Shown: in pieces, positions 32,676 through 44,499 of the stretch
Layout: each line of letters begins with the position of its first letter
How positions within the stretch are numbered: position 1 is the stretch's first letter
From: Aurelia coerulea
Taxonomy: Eukaryota; Cnidaria; Scyphozoa; Semaeostomeae; Ulmaridae
DNA length: 64,000 nt
Direction: 5' to 3'
Assembly (NCBI GenBank): GCA_039566865.1
Contig: CM076959.1
Coordinates: forward strand, 8,415,501 to 8,479,500
Notes under the pieces: generated by a model
The model's database searches: none
What the model was told of the DNA's origin: nothing
The model's input: only the letters and a program-made list of their open reading frames with translations
Position numbers and translations under genes: made by a program

Positions 32676-35139
32676 AGGGGACCTGCAACGTTGAAACAAC
32701 TTGTGCTTAATCGAAAGCTCTAAGTGTCATAAAGATGAAAATAAGAATATTTTTCGAAAATGAATATCCGTTTCTCTGTAATTAATGCTTAAACCTCCTC
32801 ATTTGTCCCGTGCGTCTGACTTCCTTGTTGCAGCCTCGCTTTCGAAACCCACGCATTCTGACGTCAGAGGTGAATATACAAATTTTCGGGTCTCAATGAT
32901 TTCTAAAGCTTTTATTGCGGGTCCATTGACACGATGAACGGGGAGATGGCTGGTTGCGCTACTCACAATTACTTTACAAAAGCTGCAACAGACTAATCGC
33001 TAAAATCAAGAGAGTCAATCGAAAAAGAAAACTGCATTCCTACATTTTCCCACAGATGAATCCATTCGGGAAAATCGGATCCATAATCTGTTTGCAAAAC
33101 GTCGCGCTGCTTGTTGACAAAGTTGCTTTTGCCAAGAGCAATATTTTTCCGAATGCTAGGAGCAAATAAACGTCCTGAGAAAGAAAGAAGTAGACTAAAG
33201 GTCAAAGCTTCAAAGCGAACCCCTTGAAACCATGAAGCCATAAGAAGACCTGTTTTGGAGGCCCCTGATGCCCCTGATGGCTGAAACCTCAAAAGGATTT
33301 AGGTGCATATGAAAAATGACAGCGAAAACAGGGCGCATAACTATCATTTTTGAATTATTCTCAGAGATATTTGGCTGGGAGCAAAACTTCTACCGCCTTA
33401 GATTGGGGCCTCGAATAACTTTTAGATGCTCTTTTTTATTTTATGTCATCAATAATGATAAACTATGGCACTGAATCTTGTTCTATATCTCACGAATCTG
33501 GAAAGGATATGATGTGACGTTTTGAATGAGATCTTTGTTCGATATGCAAGGGATAATTTAGAATTAACGTCCCAAAAAAGTCTCAATTTGATGATTTTTC
33601 ACTCCATGGTTATAAAAGATCTCTATAAAAATTTGTACTAGCCCCAAAAATGAGCAGTTGACTACTGCCGAGGCAACTATCAGTCAAGAAGAGATTTTGT
33701 CTACCCCATTACAGAACCCAGCCATTGAGGTTGAACAAGGAATGTGCTGAAAAAAAGACAGGCCATATAATTTAAACAGTAATTTCATCCAACATGGTGT
33801 ATGCTTCTGTTCAGATTATCATGAGAATGAAACACAGTTAAGGTTGTGTCCAGCTTGATGAAGACGACCATACAGAGAAAACTGCAACTTGCATCAAATG
33901 TTAGCTCTAGCAATGATATCCAATCGTAACAAACAGCAATTCCAAAACGTCTGTCTTTTCTGAAACAAGAGATTGAAAAAAGCATGAAAATATCATGAAT
34001 ATTACAAGAAAATAAAGGCTCAATAACATTTTCCCCACGATTTTCTTTAATTTTGCTTTTAGAAGTTTCTTAGCACTTCTCAAACATGGTACCAGGGTTT
34101 CTTTAAGGTTTTGCCATCCTAGCACTAGTTTCTTGTAAGCCAGTTTCTTTTATAAGATATGTGTACTCACAAAAGTCAACTCCTAAGGAGGAAGAAAGAC
34201 TCAGAATTGAATACAAGAGTGGATATTGAAATGTCAAGCCTATAGTCAAAAGCAAGCATGATGACGAAAAGGCAATCATAAATGTGCTGCATCAATGCCC
34301 AATGGGCTTCCCCTAATATCGCCTCAAGTATTTAGTAATGATTCTGCGTTACACAATGAATGCAAGCTGCATATACTTGAAACCAATGTATTGATGTGAC
34401 TGAAAGAAAAGCACTGCGAATTTTTTGAACAAAGATAAATTTAACGAATAAAGTGCCATCCTTGTAAACCAACAACTTTCGATCGAAGTTCGTGATGGCT
34501 TGCTTGGCCGACCTAAAGTCAAAAATACGCCAATATAAATAACCGGTTTCGTTTTATACTTGTACGAGAAACAAGATGTTAAGCCGTTTAAAAGTACCTT
34601 CCAGTCAGTGTTTCCAATCCTTTCAGCATTCACGTCGTCATTTTCACTTTCATTTTTGATTCTGATCAGTCACTTCCTTGTTCTTGTTTGACTGCAATGG
34701 TTGGGCCTCCCTTCGTCTCTTTGCGTTAGTTGATCCTTACTAGCAAATGTAATGGCTTAGACTGAAAATGTTGGATCTCAATTTCATCGGTATCAAGGAG
34801 TCCATAGTCAAGTTCGATGTTCGTCGCTGATGCTTGTGCTTGCTTTTTGCCAAATCTTTACTTTTTCATTCAACTGTCTGTGTTGTGTGTAGGCCTTGTG
34901 AAAGTGGTGTGATCCCTCTTGCCCTAATATTCACCTCTGACGTCAAAAGAGCTCTCGAATGAAAACGCGGGAGACCCCGTCCTTCAATCAAAATGGCCGC
35001 CAATAGGGCAAAATCGGGAAGTTAGGGGGCTTATAGCTCAAAATTCGTAAGCGGGATCTAAATTCTAATGCGAAATCCGATTTCTACAGGTAATTATTGA
35101 CTAAATGAAGCAAAGTTGTTTCAACGTTGCAGGTCTCCT
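32676..35139. mobile_element. TTAA-flanked DNA transposon (Kolobok/piggyBac-like), non-autonomous
   Basis: 2464 bp between TTAA at 32672-32675 and 35140-35143. TIRs AGG(G/A)GACCTGCAACGTTGAAACAACTT match over 27 bp with one difference. Subterminal inverted blocks contain TATTCACCTCTGACGTCA. No transposase ORF is visible; the 33.3-34.9 kb interior holds nothing I can assign. Confidence 0.75.
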
Positions 35140-35495
35140 TTAAACAACATGACGCCTTCAAATCTCAAATTTCAACCTACATTAATACAGACATCTTTCT
35201 CATATCATTCAAGGTGCGGTCTGATCTATTGCAAAATCATGATCTACATTATTCAATGCCATAAGTGACTAATCTTTTTGACCAATAGGATTTTAACAAG
35301 TGTGAAACATGATGCAAGTTCCTTTAGCACGATACAATAGTGTTTACTCAGTAATGGTACTCATAAGGCATTGAACTTTGCTGCCATTCGGGAGCCTCTT
35401 ACCGGTGCTACTGCAAGTGAGGCTATTACGTACTTTGGCATCTAAACAATACTGAAGTAAAATTCCCCGACTCTTATGCGTTGCCGCAGTCTTAA

Positions 35496-36051
35496 CCCTA
35501 TCTCACCCGGGACTTTTGAAGCGGTCAATAGCTGGGGAGGGGTGGATACCAGCCCCCCCCCCTATTTTTCTTCGCTGTTATAGTAGCTATAATCATTAAA
35601 CTTGGTAATAGATGGACTTTGATGCAAACAATCAAAATCACGTAATTAAATCAAATTACCTTTATTGTTTTTGTTGCTATGACATATGATTTTCATGATT
35701 ATACCAACATGATTGAAACAATGAAATGAGGCATTAAATGGAATTTTTTTTGTTTCAAATTGAGTTGGATATGATCAAGTACATGTGTAGGCATAATTTG
35801 GCAGATATATTTTAGATTAATATCTGCAACAATTATAAAAAAGTATACAAATTTTGTTGACTGCATAGTAAAACATTGGTTGCCATGGTTACAGTGCTAT
35901 ATTTAGAATCTTGAACTTTTCATCCGATACAGCATAGATGTAAAGTCAAAGTAGCGGAATTTTGGCATCTGCTTTGCATATTTTGGCATTGGCGAATAAA
36001 AGTTTGGTTGGGGGTGGATTCCACCACCCCCGCCCCCTAGGTAAGATAGGG
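35496..36051. mobile_element. piggyBac-like TTAA MITE
   Basis: 556 bp with termini CCCTATCT(C/T)ACC and TTAA on both sides (35492-35495, 36052-36055), plus subterminal GGGGTGGAT and poly-C blocks at both ends. Terminal relative of the 8751-12882 element. Confidence 0.7.
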
Positions 36052-36333
36052 TTAACAACCCTAGAATGAATTCAACTTGCAACTGCAAGAATACGCTAAA
36101 AAAACGATAAATAGATTGAAATTGGTCTACAATGCAGCATGGGACTTACTGGGTTTCCCAACAAAGCTTTAAAAAATATATCATTTAGCAAGCCAAGTTT
36201 CTCAGAAGAACTAAGTTTTCTCCTTAAAGACCGAGCTTTTCTGAAAGAAAAACTTGAATACTTGAAAATTCTGGTGACTTTCGCCACAGCGCCCATTGGC
36301 TTTCCTGTTGAGGCTGACGTCAATAAATATTGA

Positions 36334-36542
36334 CCGGGTGTCCCAAAATGATGTATTATTGTTTGATTACTGTGTGTCCAAAACCAATGGACGGATTTCA
36401 AAAAGTTTGTTTTATTTGATTGCCTAAAGTCTAAATTGTATGTTAAGATGTTGGTTGTGGTTTTACCAGTTTTTGAAAATCGGTTCATCGGTTATGGACA
36501 TATAAGCAATCAAACGATAATACATCATTTTGGGACACCCGG
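36334..36542. mobile_element. TA-flanked foldback MITE, copy 3
   Basis: 209-bp palindrome with termini CCGGGTGTCCCAAAATGATG. TA follows on the right; GA precedes on the left, probably a mutated TA. Arms about 70 bp. Confidence 0.75.
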
Positions 36543-36759
36543 TATATCAAAATATACAAGTCTGCAGTAAATCTGTGATGCCTGTATTGATTTTGTATTT
36601 CGTTTCGACTTATATTTTTACTTGTGCATTGAATTTTTTCATTTCGACCTGCATGCGTACATATGCATACAATAGCCTACTTTCTGAGAAAGCAGAATTT
36701 GTATTTCATTCCATTTTCCTTTTGATTTATTATAACAGGGTTAAATACATTCAGTAAAT

Positions 36760-37125
36760 ATAAATTAACTGACTTACAATGTGCCCTGCCTAAAATCATA
36801 TCTAGCCTAATTACATATATATAAACAAACCAACTTGAAGATCCTATATAAAATATATAAAAAAAGAAAGGGACTCAGAAGTCAAACGTATGTGCTGAAC
36901 GTTGAATTAGATTATCAACCTCTTTGATCTTTCAAAGATGCTTTCAGCCTTGTTTTGAAAGTAGCTAGCGAAGGAGCAGTTTGGATTTCATAGCTCAACT
37001 GGTTCCAAACAGTAACCCCTCGATACGAATAGCTCCCGCTGCCCATTTGAGGTCTTACACAGTTGAATCCTGAGGTCTTGTATTCTATATATACAAGCCA
37101 TTCCTATTGAACTAAATCTCAGAAA
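36760..37125 (-). pseudogene. LINE 3'-end fragment
   Basis: The - strand shows a decayed LINE C-terminus (an RGYCLEPVEL-like patch in place of the usual GxxLWNSLP) and 3' UTR. Family uncertain. Confidence 0.4.
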
Positions 37126-37144
37126 ATGCAAATGGCTATAGCTC

Positions 37145-39772
37145 CCCATCTACAAACCGCCTTCTCAAATCGAGGCATATTTCATCCACCAAATTAAAAA
37201 AATATCAGACTCTTTATCAAACTCGATAAAAAACTGTCTAATTTTCAGAGATTTTAATATGGAAGTATCTAGCAACATATTAAACTCATTTATACAGAAC
37301 AATGGCTTATACAGTCTAATTAAATCACCAACTTGCTTCAAGTCCTCTACCAATCCGAGATGTATTGACCTGATGTTAACTAATATGAAACACAGTTTCT
37401 TTGCGAGCCAGTCTTTTGAGACTGGGTTTAGTGATTGTCATCACTTAATTTACACGGTACTTAAAACTCAATTCACAAAACTCCAGCCAAAACGTATTAG
37501 ATTTCGCGATTATAAAAAGTTTTCTGAGAGTCGTTTTCTATCAGATCTAAAAGGCGGAATCCTGGAAACAAACTCAGATGACCTCACAGAGTTTGAAAAT
37601 GTTTTTGTGGAGACACTGAATAAACATGCCCCATACAAAACTGTTCGAGTCAGAGGTAACAACAAACCATTTGTGACGAAAGAGCTCCGAAAAGCAATGA
37701 TGTTGAGAACTAGGCTTAAGAACATTGCAAATATGAGCGGAAGCGAATATGACAAAAAAAGGTACCGTGTACAGCGAAACCTTGTTGTCAAAATGAACAA
37801 GGATGCCAAGAGAGAATATTACAGTAAAATAAATCCCACAGAAGCAGGTAAAGAAAAGATTTTTAGGAAAACGTTTAAGCCATTGTTCTCATCAACATGT
37901 ACAGCTACTGATAAAATAGTTCTGGTCGAGAACGAGGCTATACTTACTGATGATAAGGAGGTTGCCGAGTGCTTTAATTCTTACTTTGCAAATATTGTAG
38001 AAACACTTAATATTCCCCCTGAGGTTTTAGAGGAATATGAAACATCTCCTGATCCAGTTGTAGATGCAATCAATAAGTATGCTAATCACCCAAGTATTAA
38101 GAAAATCAAGGATATGTATGAGACCCAGGGAAATTTTGAATTCTCCCAGGTAGACCCCACCCAAGTCTTTAGCGAAATCTATCGATTAGATAAATCAAAG
38201 AAAACAAGTGGCGGTATTCCTGTTGACATGCTTAAGCTAGCTGCAAACCATTGCTACAAAGAAATCACCCACCTCATAAATAATGGAATCCAAAGTAGCA
38301 CGTTTCCATCTAATCTTAAGTTAGCTGACCTATCACCTTGCTTCAAAACTGGGAATTCGGCTACAAAGAAGAATTTTCGGCCAATAAGTGTGCTATCATG
38401 TCTTTCTAAGATATATGAAAGACTAATGTACACTCAAATGCTCATATTCATGAAGGACAAGATTTCACATCTATTGTGTGGATTTCGACAGAAATATAGC
38501 ACCCAGCATGCCTTGATTAAGTTAGTTGAAGCATGTCGCAAATGTCTAGACAATAAAGGGATCATGGGCATGGTACTTATGGACCTCTCGAAAGCTTACG
38601 ACTGCTTGCCCCACGACCTATTGTTAGCAAAACTTGCAGCCTATGGCTTTGGGACTGGTAGCTTAAATTTATTGCATAGTTACCTCTCACACAGAAAACA
38701 GCGTGTTAGAATTGGCTCCACCTTCAGTGATTGGCACTATATCTCATCAGGTGTACCACAGGGTTCAATTCTTGGGCCGCTATTGTTTAATATATACATA
38801 AATGATCTTATATTTTGCATTGAGAAATCAGAAATATGCAATTTTGCTGATGATAAGACATTGTATGCCTCTGGAGAGAACATAGGAGATGTAGCCACAT
38901 GTTTAGAAATTGATATCGAAAATGTTCTTAAATGGTTCGACTCTAACCGCATGGTGGCAAATCCTGAAAAATTTCAAGTGATGTTCCTTGGGGTACCAAA
39001 AAGTGCAAACATCTGTATTGAAATTGATGATCTGGTTTTAGTCCCAAAAGATGATGTGAAACTTCTTGGAATTACCATCGACTCTGAACTGAAGTTTACA
39101 GATCATGTCAAGTCCTTGTGTGTCAAAACAAGTAGAAAAGTAACTGCATTCTCTAGAGTGGCAAGACTACTTGACATCAAGAAAGCAAGGCTGCTATACA
39201 ATGCTTTTATACGGTCAAGCCTAAGCTATTGTCCGTTAATTTGGATGTTTTGTGGAAAAACAGCCAACAGGGAGATAAACAAAATCCACAAACGTGCTCT
39301 ACGTATACTTTTCAATGATTATGAAGCCTCATTCGAAGAGCTTCTACAAAGAAACAATGAGCAGACAGTCCATGTAAAAAATCTCCATAAGCTAATGACT
39401 GAGGTCTATAAGTCTTTAAATTGCCAAAATCCAACATTCATGTGGGATCTGTTCATAGGAAAGGAAATGACTTACGATCTTAGAGCAAAAGATCTATTAA
39501 AGCTACCAAAAGCTAGAACTGTTTTAAACGGCTTAAATTCAATTGCCTTCAGAGGCAGTATTCTTTGGAACGCTTTACCTGATGAGATAAAGTCAAGCCA
39601 ATCTATAGCCTCGTTCAAAATACATGTCAAACAATGGAATGGAGACAGTTGCAATTGTAATATCTGTAAGTAGCTGAAATTGTAAATATTGTATTTTTGT
39701 AAATAGTTGGTTTGAATTAGTTGCCCTATTTATAGAGTAAACTAAACTTTGTATCCAACTTTAAATAGATTC

Positions 39773-39817
<45 letters not shown>

Positions 39818-39830
39818 GTTATTATTATTA

Positions 39831-39886
<56 letters not shown>

Positions 39887-39890
39887 TATT
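37145..39890 (+). mobile_element. LINE family C, 5'-truncated, with (ATT)n tail
   Basis: + strand LINE from within the endonuclease to a 3' (ATT)n tract starting near 39776. The 5' end lies near 37150, where the endonuclease frame starts at YKPPSQ. Confidence 0.85.
37149..39673 (+). CDS. LINE family C ORF2 (endonuclease C-term plus full RT)
   Basis: An uninterrupted frame of over 800 codons; the first ATG is at 37259. Upstream in frame is an APE-endonuclease tail in which GDFN reads RDFN. Then come the linker and an RT with LMDLSKAYDCLPHD (motif A), GVPQGSILGPLLFNIYINDL (motif B) and NFADDKTLY (motif C), a thumb, and a Cys-rich C-terminus (CNCNIC). All RT catalytic residues are present and no stop interrupts, so it is the youngest-looking LINE body here. 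The truncated endonuclease still makes this copy non-autonomous. Confidence 0.9.
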
Positions 39891-39892
39891 AC
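39776..39892. repeat. (ATT)n microsatellite, LINE 3' tail
   Basis: About 115 bp of ATT units with few interruptions, continuous with the LINE C 3' end. Confidence 0.9.
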
Positions 39893-39935
39893 AAACTGAT
39901 GAAGATTTTAATCGAAACGTTTTTTAAAATAACAG
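39893..39935 (+). ncRNA. PLE-type hammerhead-like motif, + strand
   Basis: ACTGATGAA, a GATT/AATC stem and GAAACGTTT follow the same plan as 7276-7332. It abuts the (ATT)n tract and is probably a PLE terminus. Confidence 0.4.
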
Positions 39936-39991
39936 TGTGTTTTTTCATATATTTTATTTTCTGTTGTTTTTTGATGGTGCTTTTAGTTTAA

Positions 39992-40017
39992 TTTTATTAT
40001 TATTATTATTATTATTA

Positions 40018-40050
<33 letters not shown>
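39992..40050. repeat. (ATT)n microsatellite
   Basis: Second ATT tract, between two oppositely oriented PLE-type motifs. Confidence 0.9.
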
Positions 40051-40051
<1 letters not shown>

Positions 40052-40062
40052 GAAACACAACT

Positions 40063-40112
40063 GTTTAAATAAAAACGTTTCGATTATAAAATCTTCGTCA
40101 GTTACTAAAACT
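40063..40112 (-). ncRNA. PLE-type hammerhead-like motif, - strand
   Basis: The - strand reads ACTGACGAAG, a GATT/AATC stem and GAAACGTTT. CTGACGA instead of CTGATGA is still compatible with a hammerhead core. It lies downstream of the PLE fragment on the same strand. Confidence 0.4.
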
Positions 40113-40581
40113 GGGACAGCCGAGCAAGTATAAATACATAAATATTTAATTTGCATTACAATACGGTTTACAAAAACTTGTTTTACTTTAAATAACAATG
40201 GAGACAACAAAGTGAAATATAAAGGCAACAACATCATACAATACGACTAAGATATCAACTATAAAAAAACCCCGTCTCTAAAGTGGATCTCCATTCAATT
40301 TTCAATTCCTCCTTCCCTCCTTTTCCGTCTCCAATCAAAACCCCTGGGACTGGCAGCCCTACTCTCATGTTGTTGGAGCCAAGAACTACTGAGAAAAACA
40401 TCCATCCAATGACCCTCCAAGGATTTGCAAAACGGCTAAAAACTATTTTTGCCTCTGCTAAATCCCGGATGGCATGATAGGGAATTCCACCCTACCACCA
40501 TGTGTAAACAACACAAAGCCAAAGTCTAGAGTGCCCCGCCCAAGTAGACCCAGACTCCTAAGTTAAGTGTAATGGCAGAAT
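40113..40581 (-). other. probable 3' UTR of a decayed PLE
   Basis: Between the PLE coding fragment and the hammerhead-like motif on the same strand. No coding signal. Confidence 0.35.
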
Positions 40582-40836
40582 TCATGCCGACCCACACGCA
40601 AACATATCGAGCTCAATATCTGCTGCCCTCTCGTTTAGGCCCGCGGGTACGAATGTTCCAAGTTTGTATTGCCAAAATAACTCTTTTCTTCGAAGTGAGT
40701 AGACATCCTCTGCTGTGTCAATAATTTTGATGGTAACAGAAAAGTTTCCCCCGTGTTGTTCATCGAAAAAATGGCTAAAAAAGCCAGCTTGTGGGACAGG
40801 TTTCCCTGTCCCAAGAGTGCCCTCGGTATGTTTATC
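40582..40836 (-). pseudogene. PLE C-terminal fragment
   Basis: The - strand encodes a short C-terminal segment (EDVYSLRRKELFWQYKL, then LNERAADIELD) that resembles the end of PLE GIY-YIG endonucleases. It differs from the PLE at 3732-7230. Truncated upstream by an (ATT)n tract. Confidence 0.5.
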
Positions 40837-40840
40837 GGTA

Positions 40841-40880
40841 TTATTATTATTATTATTATTATTATTACTCATTATTATGT
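40841..40880. repeat. (ATT)n microsatellite
   Basis: Short ATT tract next to the PLE fragment. Confidence 0.85.
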
Positions 40881-40985
40881 CGAGCCTCGAGCCTTGGAGC
40901 CTCCTATTTCGAGATCGAGCCTTCGAGCCTTGCATTAGAGTCCCGAGCCCTCGAGCCTTACATCTTGAGAATCAAGCCTCATATT
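40881..40985 (+). repeat. TCGAGCCTT minisatellite
   Basis: Imperfect repeats of TCGAGCCTT/GGAGCC units. Inverted counterparts occur at 41330-41390 and 41785-41810. Confidence 0.7.
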
Positions 40986-41329
40986 ACCAGACTGCAAGAC
41001 TGAATCGAACCAGTGTCTCAGGGTCTATAGCGATTCTTGCTATAGCCGTGATTTGAATCCTAGCAATTTTGAGTGTGATTTCTGTTAAAATGTATGATAG
41101 GACTTTAATGGGTACGTTTGAAGTCCTTTCAACAAAAATAAATTGACTTTGCCAAAATATTAGAGCATTAACAATTTAAGAAAGAGACATCTGGCATAAA
41201 AAATGGCCTAAAATTTAAGAAACTGGTTGCCAACCCCGGGCGTAAGTTTCTCACAGAAAATACGGGTATACTAAGATAAAGTCGAAAGATCGAGGTCTGC
41301 TGGCTCATGATATAAAACAGGAAGGCTAG

Positions 41330-41390
41330 AAACACAAGGCTAGAAACACAAGGCTCGAATCACAAGGCTCGAGGCTCTAAGCACGGGAGG
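41330..41390 (-). repeat. AAGGCTCGA minisatellite (inverted relative)
   Basis: Units AGAAACACAAGGCT(C/A)GA repeat about four times; the reverse complement resembles the block at 40881. Confidence 0.65.
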
Positions 41391-41449
41391 GGGGGGGAGG
41401 GTTCTTGGCCAAATTTTTGGTAGGGGTCTGCTGCGAGCATCTTCAAAGG

Positions 41450-41745
41450 GGTACCGTTGGCTGCACTAATTTTTACGAAAATGGTACGCTTGGCTAGACC
41501 AATTTGACCATTGTATGGACCAATTTTTACGAAAATAGTACCCTTGGCTAGACCAATTTTGACCATTTCCTCGACCAATATTGTCAGATTTGTACCAAAT
41601 ATGATATCATGACCGTTTGCTAGACCAATATTGTCAAAAATGATACCCTTGGCTAGACCGTTGCTTGCCAAAATTGCAAAAAAGTATACCTTTGGCTAGA
41701 CTAGAAGTCCGCAAAAGTATACCCTTCGTCGCGGCACATCCCCAG
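41450..41745. repeat. imperfect tandem repeat, GGCTAGACCAAT unit
   Basis: Degenerate units built around TACCCTTGGCTAGACCAATTTT(T)ACGAAAAT repeat about six to eight times with variable spacing. Confidence 0.7.
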
Positions 41746-42030
41746 GTACCTTTCCAATAGAAGAACCCCCACCCCCAACTCCGTGGCTCGAAGGCTCGAA
41801 GTTTAGAAACACTCACCCATTCAAGTGGGTGTCCGAGGAGAATGAGGATGCGAGGAGGCTATTTTATAACACCGAGGAGCCGAGGATTGGCATTTTTTCG
41901 TGCGAGGGAGGAATCCCAAAAAATTGCTTAAGCCAATGAGGTGCGAGGAAAAAATAAGTTTAGAGATTGAAAACCGAAGAGCTCAGGTTCCTTTGCATTA
42001 AAAAGCGAGGAGGCACAACGATCTGAAGAC
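41746..42030. other. GCGAGGAGG-rich interval
   Basis: Several CGAGGAG(C/G) units (41834-41950), echoed at 44370-44415. No gene seen. Confidence 0.4.
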
Positions 42031-42246
42031 GTGTCGTCAGAATTTCTTGCCCGAAATCTGATGCAATTACGCTGCATTGCGCATAGCGCTGCACAGTATC
42101 ATTTGTATGGAAACGAGCTTCAAAAGTACAGTGTTGAGTTGCATAGATTACTCTCGGTACTTTTGTCGAAAGATGGTCCTCGAGATTCCTCGAAAGCCGA
42201 AGAGAAAAAAGCTGGGAATAATAATCCATCCAGTATAAGATCATAA
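42031..42246 (+). other. open frame of unknown status
   Basis: About 70 codons with a helical, leucine-rich composition (NELQKYSVELHRLLSVLLS). It could be a host exon fragment. No clear splice sites or homologue. Confidence 0.2.
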
Positions 42247-42329
42247 TCCATCCAGTATAAGATCATAGCCGACCCAGTATAGCATCATCCACCCATTTAG
42301 GCGCATAGGCTCCATAAGCGTAGGTTAGG

Positions 42330-44075
42330 TAAGAATGTCGAATCTTTCACTGGCAAATCAAGGGATGCATTCTAAGCCAAAGTAAAAGGTGTTTTTCAAA
42401 AATGTTCCTCATGTTGCAATTTATTGGCTACTGTCACAAAACTATCAAAGTTTCATTGTCGCTAATGGCAAGCATGATATTGGGAGATGCATTGTCTGCC
42501 AAAGTAAAGGGCGTGGCCCTAACGATCCCTCATTCGATATATTTCCACTTAAAATTTACTCTAATCACCGCTGCTCACGAGACTTCACGATGAGTTTTAT
42601 AAATCAAATAAGTCAAATATTAAGTAAATCTTACACAACAGTCTTGACACAGTATTCTTATCCTGTCGTAGTTTGATTTTAGCTAGCCTGTTTGATATAT
42701 ATTTGGATTCGTAAATTTCGTATTTTTTCTCCAGGACCTGCCCTTAAGGCAACTCTGCTTTCCGCTCTAGTGCACAGCGAGATGCCGTTTCGCAAAACTA
42801 CTCTCCTCAGAAAACAGTTAATTTCTCCAATATTATTCGGTCTATCGAAAAGCGGTAAAAAGGATGTTGTTCTGTATAATCTGGGCAATCGAAGCATGTA
42901 TAAATCGCAATGTTTCCGTCAACCCTGGCTTCGCAAATCCTTGCTAAAATCTTTTTACTGATTTCAGAACAGTGGATTTACCTCCAAAACTACTCGAAAA
43001 AGTTTCGATTTTTTTCGCTCCATCTTTAGCTAAATAGTTGATTTACAACTTTGCCAAGTCTGATTGAAAAAGCTAGGCTAGATTTCCTGCAATCGAATTT
43101 TACATTTCTGTTTACTTTTCGACATCGAAGGGAAAAGCGTTGGTCAACAGTTTAGCCCATGCAGAACGATTTGAACGCCCCGTGTAGAATGGTTTTGCAA
43201 AAAATTAGTTCTTGATCTTAGATCTATGCTCATTGTGGACTCTAAAAGAAATTGATAATTTATGAATGCTTGCGAAAGTCTCGAAAGACACCCAAGGCAT
43301 GGTTTCGCGAAGTGGCTGGTAAAAATCAGTAATTTTTAATCAATAGATGCAAATGATTCTTTTACAAGCGCATTAAGGATGTCTTTTGAGACCTGCGTAT
43401 GGTATTCCCAAAAGATGACGTTCATTTGTTTGCCAATGTAAAAATTTCTGAAGTTATTTCAAGCCTGAGCTTTTGCAAGCGTGCTTCATAGCATGGTAAT
43501 CTGTTGACCAAGGTTTCTCCATTTCGCTGTCGAAAAGTAAACAGACATATGAAATTCGATTGCAGGAAATCTAGCCTAGCTTTTTCAATCAGACTTGGCA
43601 AAGTTGTAGATCAACAACCTGGCTAAAGATTGAACGAAAAAAAATCGAACATTTTTCGAGTAGTTTTGGAGATAAATCCATTTTTCTGAAATTAGCAAAA
43701 AGATTTGAACTAGGATTTGCGAAACCAGGGTTGACGGAAACATTGCGATTTATACATGTTTCGATTGCCCAGATTATACAGAGCAACATCCTTTTTACCG
43801 CTTTTCGATAGGCCGAATAATATTGGAGAAATTAACTGTTTTCTGAAGAGAGTGGTTTTGCGAAACAGCATCTCGCTGTGCACTATAGCGGAAAGCAGAG
43901 TTACCTTAAATGCTAAAATGCCCTTTCAGCAATGCACAGAAGGGCGTTGCCAAAATAAAAGATGGCATCGACTTGGCATCGACCAAGCAGATTTTCCGGG
44001 GGCAGTCTTTACGCCTTCGGCGTGAATTAGTGCCCCCCCACCCTTTAATCTGAAAAGCACTCCTATGGGCCTGTT
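42330..44075 (-). mobile_element. hAT family element, copy 2 (relative of 18158-19000)
   Basis: The - strand matches the hAT copy over most of its length. Landmarks are TAGGAGTG..TTTTCAGAT, GGCACTAATTC, the GGTCCTGGAGAAAAA block and CCAATATCATGCTTGCCATTAG. It is interrupted by a TTAA foldback. Outer termini are not sharply defined. Confidence 0.7.
42748..43905. mobile_element. TTAA-flanked foldback element with about 400-bp arms
   Basis: 1158 bp bounded by TTAA (42744-42747, 43906-43909). Terminal inverted repeats GG(C/T)AACTCTGCTTTCCGCT extend about 400 bp inward with high similarity, leaving a spacer of about 330 bp. Inserted in hAT copy 2. No transposase. Confidence 0.85.
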
Positions 44076-44499
44076 GCGTTAGATGATAAACCAAGTAGAG
44101 AACAAAAGAAAAAAGGAAACGAAAGGGTGATGATTGTTATCTGCCAAAGAAGAAAAAGAAAAAGAGGGAAACATAAAATGTATTTATTTTATATCCAACG
44201 GATATTTCTTTCCAAAAATGTTCCAGTATGAAAACTCTTGTTTACATAAGATTTACATGTTGGTTGCATTTGGCACATTCAAAAGTCTCATTTTCGAATC
44301 TTTTCATTTAACGGCGGTAGCTATTTAGCGTGTCCTTGATTTGATAGATTTGTTTCATTGTTACATCGAGGAACGAGGAGTCAACTTGCTAATTTTTTTA
44401 ATGCGAGGAGGAAACAATTGGAGATGTACACCCACATTCAAGGCTTTATAAACTATACAAGCTGTGTCTCAAAGTCAATCATTTCTTTGACTGTTAACC
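44076..44499. other. unassigned interval
   Basis: No gene recognised; contains a GCGAGGAGG patch. Confidence 0.4.

Noticed and set aside
36139..36333. + strand open frame MGLTGFPNKAL...
   Set aside because: No splice sites, homologue or repeat partner; likely chance in AT-rich DNA.
39749..40237. poly-Ile/poly-Tyr open frames on both strands
   Set aside because: Translation of (ATT)n tracts.
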